A stretch of DNA of 64,000 nucleotides from Paraburkholderia acidisoli (GTDB lineage Bacteria > Pseudomonadota > Gammaproteobacteria > Burkholderiales > Burkholderiaceae), in the NCBI RefSeq assembly GCF_009789675.1, contig NZ_CP046915.1, forward strand, positions 496,001-560,000, read 5' to 3'. The notes beneath the pieces were generated by a model. That model made no database searches, was not told the origin of the DNA, and was given only the letters and a program-made list of their open reading frames with translations. Shown here in pieces: positions 16,411-24,420 of the stretch. Made by a program: the position numbers and the translations under genes. Positions within the stretch are counted from its first letter, which is position 1; every line of letters begins with the position of its first letter.

Positions 16411-17910
16411 TCACCAGCCGAATTTCGCTTCCACGCCCACGTAGTCGGCGTTGCGCGCGCCCAGCGAGCGCAGCGAATCGCCCACCTGGAAGTGCACGGC
16501 TTCGAGCGCGAGCGCCACGTTGTCGCTGACGAGCCAGTCGGCGCGCACCTGCGCATACATGCCCGTGTAGCGATTGCCCTTGCCCGCCGTGCCCGGCACC
16601 GTCGCCATGCCCTGGCCGTAGACCGCGTCGGCCGTGGTATCGCGCCACTGGAAGCCGAGCGCGGTGAGCAGCGTGAGCTTTGGCGTGAGCTTGAAGGTGA
16701 GCGAGGGCTTCACGTGGATCAGGTTGCTGTAGCCGGTGTAGCCCGCGAGCGCGAAGTAATAGCCGTTCGGAAACAGCGGGTTGAACGTGGACACGCGGCC
16801 GTCGCCGGGATGCCGGTCGCCGGAGGCGCCATCCACCTGCAAGCCCACGCGCGGCGTGCCCGGCAGCGCGGCGAGCGTGTAGCCGCCGAGCGCGCCGAAC
16901 GCCCATGCGCCGATCGTGCTCGCGCCCACGTGACCGGTTTGCAGCATGGCTTCCACGTCCCAGTCCCAGGGCGCGCTTTTGCCCGCGTAGCGCGTGTCGA
17001 ACACGTCGCGCCGCTCGTTGCCGCTCGCGTCGAGAAAGCGCGCGTTGTCGCGCTCGTAGCGCGACCAGTACGCCGATAAGTCGCCGGGCCCGACGCTCGC
17101 GCGCTCCACGCGCACGCCGCTGAACGTGAGATGGCCGTTCGAGACGTCGTCGAACGCGTCCACGTCGCGGTACTGCACGGGCTGCGTGAGATAGCCGATG
17201 AAACGCCATTTGCCCACTTCGTAGTCGGCCCAGAGCGCGTCGAACGCCTGACGCACGTTCGGGCCGTCGCGCACGGCCACGAAGCGCTGCAAGTCGAACG
17301 CCATTTCCTGGCGCCCCACGCGCGCCTTGAACGTGCCCGGTCCCACGCCATAGACGAACGCGACGAACGCCTGCTCCACGTCGAGCGGATTTTTATCGAC
17401 GGTCGATACGGAATCCTTACCGAACGGTCGCGCGTCTTCGAGCTGGAAGAACGCCTGCACGTGCTCGCCGAGATGCGCGTCGGCGTGAACTTCGACGCGC
17501 TGGATCACCCAGTTGTCCGGCCGCGCCGCGCCCAGACCGAACAGCGGCGTGTTGTTCAGCTCGAAGCGCTCGCGCAGGTTCGCGCCCAGCGAGAGATACC
17601 ACGCGGGGTCGCTGCTCGAGAGCGGCAGGTATTTGAGCGAATCGAGCGGCTTGCGCGGCACGCACGGATTCGCGAGCGCGCCCCAGTTTTCCTGCCACCG
17701 GTTGAAGGCGGGCACGGGACGCGTCGCGCTGCACGGCGTTGCCGCCGGGGTTGCCAATGCGCTTGCCGATGCATTTCCCGATGCCGGTGGCGTGGCTTCG
17801 GCCGCGCGCGACGGCGCCGCGTGCACCGCCGCAACCGTTGCGCCCGCAACGAATGCGACGCGCGCCGCATGAAAGCGCGAACGCCGGCGAGACGTGAACA
17901 TGCCGCTCAT
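16411..17910 (-). CDS. AlgE-like outer-membrane beta-barrel (alginate export family)
   Basis: 499 residues with an N-terminal signal (basic MSGMFTSRRRSRFHAAR, hydrophobic stretch, cleavage likely after the ALA-rich region near residue 36). The mature part has alternating hydrophobic strands and ends in the typical C-terminal aromatic (VEAKFGW), as outer-membrane barrels do. The segment SLGANLRERFELNNTPLFG (about residue 105) and the RVGRQEMAFDLQRFVAVRDGPNVR block match the alginate export (AlgE) family, whose members often act as general anion-selective porins outside alginate producers. Its start overlaps the stop of the exported VOC gene by four bases (ATGA), so the two are translationally coupled. 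No alginate biosynthesis genes are present, so alginate secretion is unlikely. Confidence 0.85.
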   Translation of the reverse strand: MSGMFTSRRRSRFHAARVAFVAGATVAAVHAAPSRAAEATPPASGNASASALATPAATPCSATRPVPAFNRWQENWGALANPCVPRKPLDSLKYLPLSSSDPAWYLSLGANLRERFELNNTPLFGLGAARPDNWVIQRVEVHADAHLGEHVQAFFQLEDARPFGKDSVSTVDKNPLDVEQAFVAFVYGVGPGTFKARVGRQEMAFDLQRFVAVRDGPNVRQAFDALWADYEVGKWRFIGYLTQPVQYRDVDAFDDVSNGHLTFSGVRVERASVGPGDLSAYWSRYERDNARFLDASGNERRDVFDTRYAGKSAPWDWDVEAMLQTGHVGASTIGAWAFGALGGYTLAALPGTPRVGLQVDGASGDRHPGDGRVSTFNPLFPNGYYFALAGYTGYSNLIHVKPSLTFKLTPKLTLLTALGFQWRDTTADAVYGQGMATVPGTAGKGNRYTGMYAQVRADWLVSDNVALALEAVHFQVGDSLRSLGARNADYVGVEAKFGW

Positions 17911-18854
17911 TTCACGCGCTGATGAATCTCCGCGACGTAGCCGCCCGGAAATTCGACCATGGCCGTGCGGCCTTCCACGTTCTGCGCGGGCGCCACGAGC
18001 ACCTTCACGCCGGCCGCCTGCGCCTTCGCGAGCGTCGCGTCGAGATCGGGCACGTCGTAGCCCGTGGTTTCGCGGCCATACGGGTAAGGCAGCTTGCCGT
18101 CGGTCACGAACACGAGCATGCCGCCAAAGCCCGACTGCAGGCGCACGCGGCGGATCGTTTCGCCGTTCTTGCCGATTTCGGCGCCATCGGCATGGCGGTT
18201 GTCGGACACGACCTTGCCATGCGAGAAACGCACGAAGCGCTTGATGAAGTTATTCGCTTCGTACTTCGAAACATATACACGATTGTCGGGCACGTACTCG
18301 AGCGGCGCATACGAGGGCGCCTTGGTGTGCCAGTAGAGCTGCATCGTGAGGCCGCCCGGCCACTGGATGATGGCGTCCTTGCCGATCGGGTCGTCGAACG
18401 ATTCGGTGACGATGTCCGCGCCCGCGGCGCGCGCGGCCCGCAGCGCCTTGTCGATATCGGTGACCAGATAGCCCGTGCGCTCGTTGCCGAACGGGTAAGG
18501 CACCGGCGTCTGGAACGCGAACACCGAGAGCATGCCCACTGGCGTCTGCACGTACTGCGAGGCCGTCTTGCTCGGCGTGGGCGTGACCGTGAACACGGCG
18601 CGCGGCGAGGCCTTGCCGCCGAAGGTGGCGAGGAAACTGTCGACGAACGCGTCGATGTCCGCGTTCGAGACGTACACGTGCGTGGTGTCGTACTGCGGGC
18701 CGACCGAGACGACCGGCGCGGCGGCGGCTTGCGGATACTGCGCGTCGTCGGCGAACGCGTGGCTCGCGGGCAACGCAAGGCCGAGGGCGGCCACGGCAAT
18801 GGCCAGCGCGCGCAGCGAGCGGCGCGGCGAAAGATTCAACGTGAGGAAGTTCAA
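17907..18854 (-). CDS. Exported protein with two VOC (glyoxalase-like) domains
   Basis: 315 residues. A signal peptide is clear (MNFLTLNLSPRRSLRALAIA, hydrophobic stretch, cleavage near SHAFA-DDA). Two glyoxalase/bleomycin-resistance-type repeats follow: residues about 50-165 (TTHVYVSNADIDAFVDSFLA, then YPFGNERTGYLVTDIDKALR) and about 175-310 (NRVYVSKYEANNFIKRFVRF, then YPYGRETTGYDVPDLDATLA). Periplasmic location is unusual for VOC proteins, most of which are cytoplasmic. TTG at 18854 is chosen: AGGAG lies six bases upstream and it gives a complete signal peptide, whereas no ATG does. It overlaps the porin start by four bases. Function could be metal-dependent turnover or binding of a small molecule entering through the porin. 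Confidence 0.8.
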   Translation of the reverse strand: MNFLTLNLSPRRSLRALAIAVAALGLALPASHAFADDAQYPQAAAAPVVSVGPQYDTTHVYVSNADIDAFVDSFLATFGGKASPRAVFTVTPTPSKTASQYVQTPVGMLSVFAFQTPVPYPFGNERTGYLVTDIDKALRAARAAGADIVTESFDDPIGKDAIIQWPGGLTMQLYWHTKAPSYAPLEYVPDNRVYVSKYEANNFIKRFVRFSHGKVVSDNRHADGAEIGKNGETIRRVRLQSGFGGMLVFVTDGKLPYPYGRETTGYDVPDLDATLAKAQAAGVKVLVAPAQNVEGRTAMVEFPGGYVAEIHQRVK

Positions 18855-18886
18855 GTGAGGCTCCTGATAAAAAAGGGAATGCGGGC

Positions 18887-19639
18887 TCAAGCCGCGTGGC
18901 GATCGGCCCGGCATGCCACGACCGCGAGCGCGGCGAGCATGACGAGCGGCAACGCGAGCGCCCAGAACGAGGCGAGCAGATAGCCCAGCGCCCCGCCGCC
19001 CGCGCCCACCGCGAACGCGGCCACGGGCGGCAGCGTGTGCGCGAGCCGTTCGCGCGCGGCGCGGCGGTCGGGATGCGCGGTGCCGGGCACGAGCAGATCG
19101 AATACGTCGATCACGGCTTGCGTCACGTTGCCTGTCATCACCGTGTTGGCGACCACCGAGCGCGCGGTGAGGCGGCCGTGCGCGTTCTGCACGCCCATGG
19201 CGGCCGCGCCGAGCAGGCCGCAGACAATCGTGAGCGGCGCGTCGGCGTTGGTGATGGGCGCGGCGAACAGGCCCGCGATCATGAACGCGGCGAGCAACAC
19301 GATCTGCATGGCGTAGAGGCCGCCCACGCGCAAACCGTGACGATGCGTGCGCAAGGTATCGTCGAAAATACGCGCGCCGACAATACCCGCCACGAACGCC
19401 GGAAACGCCAGCCATTTGACGAGCAGACCGGTGCCCGCGCCCGCGAGCCCCGAGCCGATCAGAATGAAGTTGCCGGTCACGTGGGCCGTGAAGAGCCCGA
19501 ACAGCGCGACGAAGCCGAGCGTGTCGACATAGCCGGCCACGAAGGCGAGCACGACGTTCTCACCGCGCAACGGATCGAGCGTGGCTTTGGCGCTCGCGGC
19601 GCCGCTCAGCGCGCCGGAGGTGGGAGCGTTCGCGCTCAT
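18887..19639 (-). CDS. YoaK/DUF1275-family membrane protein
   Basis: 250 residues with about six membrane helices. The family signature is visible at FVAGYVDTLGFVALFGLFTAHVTGNF (first helices; key residues G-Y-V-D and H-V-T-G-N) and VQNAHGRLTARSVVANTVMTGNV. The function of DUF1275/YoaK proteins is not established. The start ATG overlaps the XapX stop by four bases, so it is coupled to that gene. The exported VOC gene follows after 32 bases on the same strand. Confidence 0.88.
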   Translation of the reverse strand: MSANAPTSGALSGAASAKATLDPLRGENVVLAFVAGYVDTLGFVALFGLFTAHVTGNFILIGSGLAGAGTGLLVKWLAFPAFVAGIVGARIFDDTLRTHRHGLRVGGLYAMQIVLLAAFMIAGLFAAPITNADAPLTIVCGLLGAAAMGVQNAHGRLTARSVVANTVMTGNVTQAVIDVFDLLVPGTAHPDRRAARERLAHTLPPVAAFAVGAGGGALGYLLASFWALALPLVMLAALAVVACRADRHAA

Positions 19640-19878
19640 GGTTGCGTGCCCGAAGCCGAATCGGCTTTCACGGCAGCCGTGTTCGCCGACGCTGCCGACG
19701 ATTGCGATGTTTGCGCCGTCTGCCATTGCGCCTGCACGAACGGCACCGCGTGCTCGCCGATCACCATGCCGAGCAGCCCGATCAGCGCGACGAGCGGCGG
19801 CGCGGGCGACTGCACGCGCGAGAAGTAATAGAGCAGGCCCACGACGAGGCCCGCGCCCAACGAGATCAGATACGACAT
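19636..19878 (-). CDS. XapX domain-containing small membrane protein
   Basis: 80 residues with two membrane helices: MSYLISLGAGLVVGLLYYFS and PPLVALIGLLGMVIGEHAVP, the XapX pattern (helix, S-P-A-P-P linker, helix with G-E). The C-terminal 25 residues are a Thr/Ser/Ala-rich soluble tail, making it longer than the usual 55-70-residue XapX protein. The function is unknown; XapX proteins are commonly found with isochorismatase-like and amidohydrolase genes. It overlaps DoxX upstream by one base (TGATG) and DUF1275 downstream by four, so the three are translationally coupled. Confidence 0.85.
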   Translation of the reverse strand: MSYLISLGAGLVVGLLYYFSRVQSPAPPLVALIGLLGMVIGEHAVPFVQAQWQTAQTSQSSAASANTAAVKADSASGTQP

Positions 19879-20309
19879 CAAGCTCTCTCCGTGCGGTCGT
19901 TCGAACGATCGCTCATGCGGTCGATCAATCGACCAGAATCGACCCGGATGCGCCCCGCGCCGCCAATCGCCACCGTGCCGAACATCACCAGCAGCATCCA
20001 CGCGAACTGCCCTTGCGCGATGCTCCAGTCGGGATGCACGAGCACGAGCGCGACTGCGGTCACGACGAGGATCGGCAGCGCGGCGAGCCGCGTGACAACG
20101 CCGGCGATCATCAGCAGCGGGCACACGACTTCCGCGAACACCGCGAAAGCCAGCGTGAACACGCTGCCCAGATGCAGCGGGTCCTCGATCGCGCCCAGTT
20201 GCGCGTGCCAGTGCAGTGCCTTCGGCAAGCCGTGCACGATCAGCACGAGCACGCTCGCGCTCACGCGCAGGAACAGCAGCGCGAAGTCGGTGGCGTCGTA
20301 GCGTTTCAT
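19878..20309 (-). CDS. DoxX-family inner-membrane protein
   Basis: 143 residues with four membrane helices; FALLFLRVSASVLVLIVHGLPKAL at the N-terminus and FAVFAEVVCPLLMIAGVVTRLAAL in the middle match DoxX. Members are linked to quinone-dependent oxidation, thiosulfate oxidation or redox stress, but the role differs case by case. The C-terminus is short and charged (RMSDRSNDRTERA). The start ATG at 20309 lies 20 bases after the amidohydrolase stop. Together with XapX and YoaK it forms a cassette of small membrane proteins in the middle of an enzyme operon. Confidence 0.87.
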   Translation of the reverse strand: MKRYDATDFALLFLRVSASVLVLIVHGLPKALHWHAQLGAIEDPLHLGSVFTLAFAVFAEVVCPLLMIAGVVTRLAALPILVVTAVALVLVHPDWSIAQGQFAWMLLVMFGTVAIGGAGRIRVDSGRLIDRMSDRSNDRTERA

Positions 20310-20329
20310 GGTTCGCTCGCGGCTCAACG

Positions 20330-22216
20330 TTAGAACGCGAAGCAGCTGCAACCGAGCGCGCCCCAGAACGCGTTCGCGTCGCTGGCCGGCACGTTGCTGC
20401 GCCATGCCCACGCGTGGCCGTGCTCGTGCACGCCGCACAGGTTCACGCACGCGTCGTGGCACGACTGCGCGAGCGAAGCCTGCGAGGCCACCGGCTGATA
20501 GCGCGCGTAGCCGCCGAACTCGGCCACCGGCGACCACAGCGGGCTCACGGGCAGCGCGGGCGGCCCGAACGATTCGAACTCGGCGTCGGCGTACACCACG
20601 CGGCCGTTCACCACCGTCATCACCGAAGTCAGATGCTTGATCGCTTCTTCGTCGACGGTGAAGAAGTCGTCGCTCAGCACGGCGAAGTCGGCGTACTGAC
20701 CCGGCACGAGCGCGCCCTTCTTCGTTTCGTCGTTCGAGAACCAGGCGCTGCCCACCGTATAGCGGCGCAGTGCCTCCATGCGTTCGAGCCGGTCGCGCTG
20801 CGCGTACAGGGCCGTGCCGCCCACGGTGCGGCCCGAAACGAGCCAGTACAGCGAGACGAACGGGTTGAAGCTTGCCACGCGCGTGGCGTCCGTGCCCGCG
20901 CCCACGGGCAGCCCCGCTTCGAGCATCTTGCGCACGGGCGGCGTGTGCGCGGCGGCTTCGGCGCCGTAGCGCGAGATGAAGTATTCGCCCTGATACGCCA
21001 TGCGATGCTGCACGGCAATGCCGCCGCCGAGCGCCGCGATACGTTCGATATTGCGCTCGGAAATGGTTTCGCAGTGATCGAAGAACCAGCGCAGGCCGTT
21101 GAACGGCGTGTCCTGATTCACGCGCTCGAACACGTTGAGGAAGCGGTCGATGGATTCGTCGTAGGTCGCGTGCAGGCGCCACGGCCAGCGGTTTTGCACC
21201 AGCAGGCGCACCACGTCTTCGAGTTCCTGCTCCATGCCGTCCGGCAGGTCGGGGCGCGGCTCCAGGAAGTCTTCGAAGTCGGCGGCCGAGAACACCAGCA
21301 TTTCGCCCGCGCCGTTGACCTTGAGGAAGTCGTCGCCGTCGCCGGGACGCGTGGCCTTGACCCACTTCGCGAAGTCCTCGATCTCGCGCTTCGCGTTCTG
21401 CGTGAAGAGGTTGTAGGCGATACGCACGGTCAGCTGGTCCTGCTTCGCGAGGTCCATGATGACGGCGTAGTCCTCGGGGTAAGCCTGATAGCCGCCGCCC
21501 GCGTCGATGGCGCTCGTCACGCCCAGCCGGTTCAGCTCGCGCATGAACTGGCGCGACGAATTCTTCTGGTCGTCGAGCGCGAGCTTGGGGCCCTTCGCGA
21601 GCGTCGCGTAGAGCAGCCCCGCGTTGGGGCGCGCGATCAGCATGCCGGTGGGATTACCACGCTTGTCGCGCTGGATCTCGCCGCCCGGCGGGTTCGGCGT
21701 GTCGCGCGTGTAGCCCACCGCGCGCAGCGCCGCCGCGTTGAGCAGCGCGCTGTCGTAGAGATGCAGGATGAAGACGGGCGTGTCCGGCGCGATCGCGTTG
21801 ATTTCCTCGAGCGTCGGGCCGCGCTTTTCCGCGAACTGGAATTCGTTCCAGCCGCCCACCACGCGCACCCATTGCGGCGCGGGCGTGCGCGCGACCTGCT
21901 CGCGCAGCATGGTGAGCGCGTCGTGCAGCGAAGGCACGCCGTCCCAGCGCAGTTCCATGTTGAAGTTCAGGCCGCCGCGAATCACGTGCAAGTGCGAGTC
22001 GTTGAGACCCGGAATCACCGTGCGGCCGTTGAGGTCGATACGGCGCGCGTCGTCGCGCGCCCATTGCATGACGTCGCGCTCGGTGCCGGTGGCGACGACC
22101 TTGCCGTTGGCCACGGCGAGCGCCGTCGAGAACGAGCGGCGCTCGTCCTGCGTCGCAATCTTGCCGTTGTAGATCACCAGGTCGGCGATACGCTGAGGTT
22201 GATCGGATGCGCTCAT
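20330..22216 (-). CDS. YtcJ-like amidohydrolase (amidohydrolase 3 family) with Cys/His-rich tail
   Basis: 628-residue metal-dependent hydrolase of the amidohydrolase superfamily. The first metal-binding HxH is in IPGLNDSHLHVIRGG (about residue 77); further ligand histidines lie in WRLHATYDESIDR and FFDHCETISERN, and the catalytic Asp in PVGAGTDATRVAS. The C-terminal 45 residues are unusual: five cysteines and several histidines in SCHDACVNLCGVHEHGHAW and ALGCSCFAF, a pattern suggesting a bound metal or disulfides. The start ATG has AGGAGA. It sits between the YcaC-like hydrolase upstream and DoxX downstream on the same strand. The substrate is unknown; relatives cleave amides or esters of small molecules. 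Confidence 0.87.
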   Translation of the reverse strand: MSASDQPQRIADLVIYNGKIATQDERRSFSTALAVANGKVVATGTERDVMQWARDDARRIDLNGRTVIPGLNDSHLHVIRGGLNFNMELRWDGVPSLHDALTMLREQVARTPAPQWVRVVGGWNEFQFAEKRGPTLEEINAIAPDTPVFILHLYDSALLNAAALRAVGYTRDTPNPPGGEIQRDKRGNPTGMLIARPNAGLLYATLAKGPKLALDDQKNSSRQFMRELNRLGVTSAIDAGGGYQAYPEDYAVIMDLAKQDQLTVRIAYNLFTQNAKREIEDFAKWVKATRPGDGDDFLKVNGAGEMLVFSAADFEDFLEPRPDLPDGMEQELEDVVRLLVQNRWPWRLHATYDESIDRFLNVFERVNQDTPFNGLRWFFDHCETISERNIERIAALGGGIAVQHRMAYQGEYFISRYGAEAAAHTPPVRKMLEAGLPVGAGTDATRVASFNPFVSLYWLVSGRTVGGTALYAQRDRLERMEALRRYTVGSAWFSNDETKKGALVPGQYADFAVLSDDFFTVDEEAIKHLTSVMTVVNGRVVYADAEFESFGPPALPVSPLWSPVAEFGGYARYQPVASQASLAQSCHDACVNLCGVHEHGHAWAWRSNVPASDANAFWGALGCSCFAF

Positions 22217-22329
22217 CGACGCTCTCCTGTGTCGGTTCGGTGGATCAGAATCCCGGGCGCGCGCCGCGACATCGTTGCGCGGCGCGCCCTTGTGTTTCAG
22301 ACGGGTTCGGGCGGATTGCGCCCGCGAAC

Positions 22330-22965
22330 TCAGCCCGCCTCGCTCGCGTGCTCGCCGAGGATCTGCTTCGCGTAACGCACGCCGATGCCGTATGCGCTAT
22401 GCGCCTTGAAGATGTCCATGCAGCCGTCGTAGGTTTCGCTGCGCGCCCAGTCCCGTTGCAGTTCGCACATGAATTGCAGCGAGTTCATCGGCACGGCGCC
22501 CGCCTGGACGATGCGCTGCACGGCGCGCTCGTGCGCCTCTTCGGTCACGTCGCCGCACGCGTCGGTGGGCACGTAGATTTCGAAGCCTTCGGCCAGCATC
22601 TGGATGGTCGGGAACGTCACGCAGACTTCCGTCCACAGGCCGGCGATCACGATCTTCTTGCGGCCCGTGGCCTTGATCGCTTCGCGAAAGCCGGCGTCTT
22701 CCCACGAGTTCATCGAGGTACGGTCGATCGGCTTCGTTGCAGGAAACACTTGCTGCACTTCGGGCAGCAGATGGCCGCTGAACGATTCCGAGGCGATCGT
22801 CGTGAGGATCGTCGGGACCTTGAAGAGCTTCGCGGCCTTCGCGAGGATCTGCACGTTGTGCAGCACGGCCGTGCGCTCGTGCGAGTGCGTGCCGAAGAAC
22901 ATCTGCGGCTGATGGTCGATGAGCGCGAGCGCGCAGGTGTCGGGCGTGAGCAGTTCAAATGCCAT
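22330..22965 (-). CDS. Isochorismatase-family (YcaC-like) cysteine hydrolase
   Basis: 211 residues. The catalytic Asp is in ALIDHQPQM (D17) and the nucleophilic Cys in GLWTEVCVTFP (C115), with a Lys candidate at K78. The sequence resembles E. coli YcaC across its length (PTILTTIASE, KPIDRTSMNSWED, TDACGD), so an octameric hydrolase of unknown substrate is expected, not a true isochorismatase. GGAG precedes the ATG. It is followed by the amidohydrolase after 113 bases on the same strand. The 250-base region upstream holds a perfect 21-bp palindrome and a terminator for the preceding gene, so transcription probably restarts here. Confidence 0.88.
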   Translation of the reverse strand: MAFELLTPDTCALALIDHQPQMFFGTHSHERTAVLHNVQILAKAAKLFKVPTILTTIASESFSGHLLPEVQQVFPATKPIDRTSMNSWEDAGFREAIKATGRKKIVIAGLWTEVCVTFPTIQMLAEGFEIYVPTDACGDVTEEAHERAVQRIVQAGAVPMNSLQFMCELQRDWARSETYDGCMDIFKAHSAYGIGVRYAKQILGEHASEAG

Positions 22966-23067
22966 GGGAAACTCCGGTGAGGTGTCGAGTGCGGCGCTGC
23001 GACGGCATAGCCATCGCGGTCAATGCACAGCTTAGGGAGCGCGCCGCTTAAAGTCCTTTTGAAAACC

Positions 23068-23088
23068 TGAAGGCTTCTGAAGCCTTCA
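23068..23088. promoter_or_regulatory. Perfect 21-bp palindrome upstream of the hydrolase operon
   Basis: TGAAGGCTTC and its exact reverse complement are separated by one central T. The site lies about 103 bases upstream of the YcaC-like gene start and is strong as an operator candidate. It might instead form a second hairpin behind the preceding gene, but the one-base centre and the lack of a long U run make that less likely. Confidence 0.55.
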
Positions 23089-23121
23089 TCGCTTGATCGG
23101 CCTGCATGTCACAGAAATGCA

Positions 23122-23156
23122 AAAGACCGCTTCGACATGACATCGAAGCGGTCTTT
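23122..23156 (-). terminator. Rho-independent terminator of the alpha/beta hydrolase gene
   Basis: A perfect 14-bp stem (AAAGACCGCTTCGA with its complement) and a seven-base loop. Read leftwards the stem runs into TTTTGCATTT. It lies 60 bases past the alpha/beta hydrolase stop codon and separates that gene from the YcaC-like operon. Confidence 0.8.
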
Positions 23157-23215
23157 CCGGCGCGCAGCGGCGCGAGAAAAGCGCCTTGTTTCAGGCACTT
23201 TCTTCACCTGCCGGT

Positions 23216-24217
23216 TTACGCCTTGAGGAACGCGAGCAGATCTTCGTTGACCTGATCCACATGCGTGCTGCACATGCCGTGCGGCGCGCCTGCGTAGATC
23301 TTGAGCGTGGCGTGCTTGACGAGCTTCGCCGAGAGCTTCGCCGAGTCGTCGATCGGCACGATCTGGTCGGCGTCGCCGTGCAGGATCAGCGTGGGCACGC
23401 TGATCTTCTTCAGGTCCTCGGTGTAATCGACTTCCGAGAACTGCTTCACGCACTCGTATTGCCCCTTGATCGAGCCTTGCATGCCCTGACGCCAGAAGTC
23501 CTGCACCAGACCTTGCGAGACCTTCGCGTTCGGACGGTTGAAGCCGTAGAACGGCGTGGCGAGATCGAGGTAGAACTGCGAGCGGTTCGCGGCCACGCCC
23601 GCGCGAATGCCGTCGAACACCGACATCGGCAGACCGTTGGGATTGGCCTCGGTCTTCACCATGATGGGCGGCACCGCGCCAATCAGCACGGCCTTCGCCA
23701 CGCGCTTCTCGCCATGACGGCCGATGTAATGCGCGACTTCGCCGCCGCCCGTGGAATGGCCGACCAGCATCGCGCCTTTCACGTCGAGCGCGTCGAGCAC
23801 CGCGGCGAGGTCGTCGGCGTAGGTGTCCATGTCGTTGCCCGCGCCCGGCTGGCCCGAGCGGCCGTGGCCGCGGCGGTCGTGCGCGATCACGCGATAGCCC
23901 TGGTTCACGAGGAAGAGCATCTGCGGGTCCCACGCGTCGGCGCTCAGCGGCCAGCCATGCGAGAACACCACCGGCGTGCCCGTGCCCCAGTCCTTGAAGA
24001 AGATCGGCGTGCCGTCCTTGGCGTTCACGTAGCCGCCGCCATGATGATGGCCGGTCGCGCCGTGCGCGTGGCCCGTGCCGGCGTTACCGCTCGAAGTGGC
24101 CGCGCTCGCGCTCAGGCTCGACATGGCGGCCATGGCGCCCGCCATGCCTGCGCTGGCCGACAACATGCGGCGGCGCGATGTCGACGGCGGGGTCGTGTGG
24201 GTGGCTTGCGTGTTCAT
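23216..24217 (-). CDS. Tat-exported alpha/beta hydrolase (non-heme chloroperoxidase type)
   Basis: 333 residues. The N-terminus has a twin-arginine signal ([20 protein letters not shown]), followed by a His-rich stretch ([13 protein letters not shown], residues 50-62) that could bind metal. The catalytic domain shows the oxyanion-hole HGW ([15 protein letters not shown]), nucleophile S155 in GHSTGG, acid Asp in [11 protein letters not shown] and base His in GAPHGMCST. It belongs to the cofactor-free haloperoxidase/esterase group that usually stays in the cytosol; here the Tat signal places it in the periplasm after folding. GGAGAG precedes the ATG. It lies between the winged-helix regulator and the hydrolase operon, with its own terminator. 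Confidence 0.9.
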   Translation of the reverse strand: MNTQATHTTPPSTSRRRMLSASAGMAGAMAAMSSLSASAATSSGNAGTGHAHGATGHHHGGGYVNAKDGTPIFFKDWGTGTPVVFSHGWPLSADAWDPQMLFLVNQGYRVIAHDRRGHGRSGQPGAGNDMDTYADDLAAVLDALDVKGAMLVGHSTGGGEVAHYIGRHGEKRVAKAVLIGAVPPIMVKTEANPNGLPMSVFDGIRAGVAANRSQFYLDLATPFYGFNRPNAKVSQGLVQDFWRQGMQGSIKGQYECVKQFSEVDYTEDLKKISVPTLILHGDADQIVPIDDSAKLSAKLVKHATLKIYAGAPHGMCSTHVDQVNEDLLAFLKA

Positions 24218-24349
24218 GCAGGTTCTCTCCGTCGTTGCGTGTGGTTGAGGGTGTGCGAGGTCAAACGTCGATGCGATGCGAACGCGCAGGCGAGCCCACC
24301 GAAGGACGCATGAAATGAAGCGCGCAGATTACGCGCGGCATGGCGGTGA

Positions 24350-24378
24350 CGTCCTGAGCCGAAGCTGAAGCGTCCTGA
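24350..24378. promoter_or_regulatory. CGTCCTGA direct repeats upstream of the Tat hydrolase
   Basis: CGTCCTGA at 24350-24357 and again at 24371-24378, a 21-base spacing (two helical turns). A related inverted copy (GAAGGACG) occurs at 24301-24308. The spacing suits a dimeric winged-helix protein such as the regulator encoded just upstream. Confidence 0.4.
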
Positions 24379-24420
24379 AAGGCGCGCGCGGCAACGCGCA
24401 TGGCGGCGCATGGAAGCGCC

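Noticed and set aside
16411..17910. Alginate biosynthesis locus
   Set aside because: Only the AlgE-like porin is present; no alg polymerase, epimerase or acetylation genes occur.
20216..22375. 719-codon plus-strand frame opposite the amidohydrolase
   Set aside because: Antisense shadow of a clear amidohydrolase; GC-rich codon structure leaves the opposite strand open. The same applies to other long antisense frames, for example at 28714-32793 and 58026-61409.
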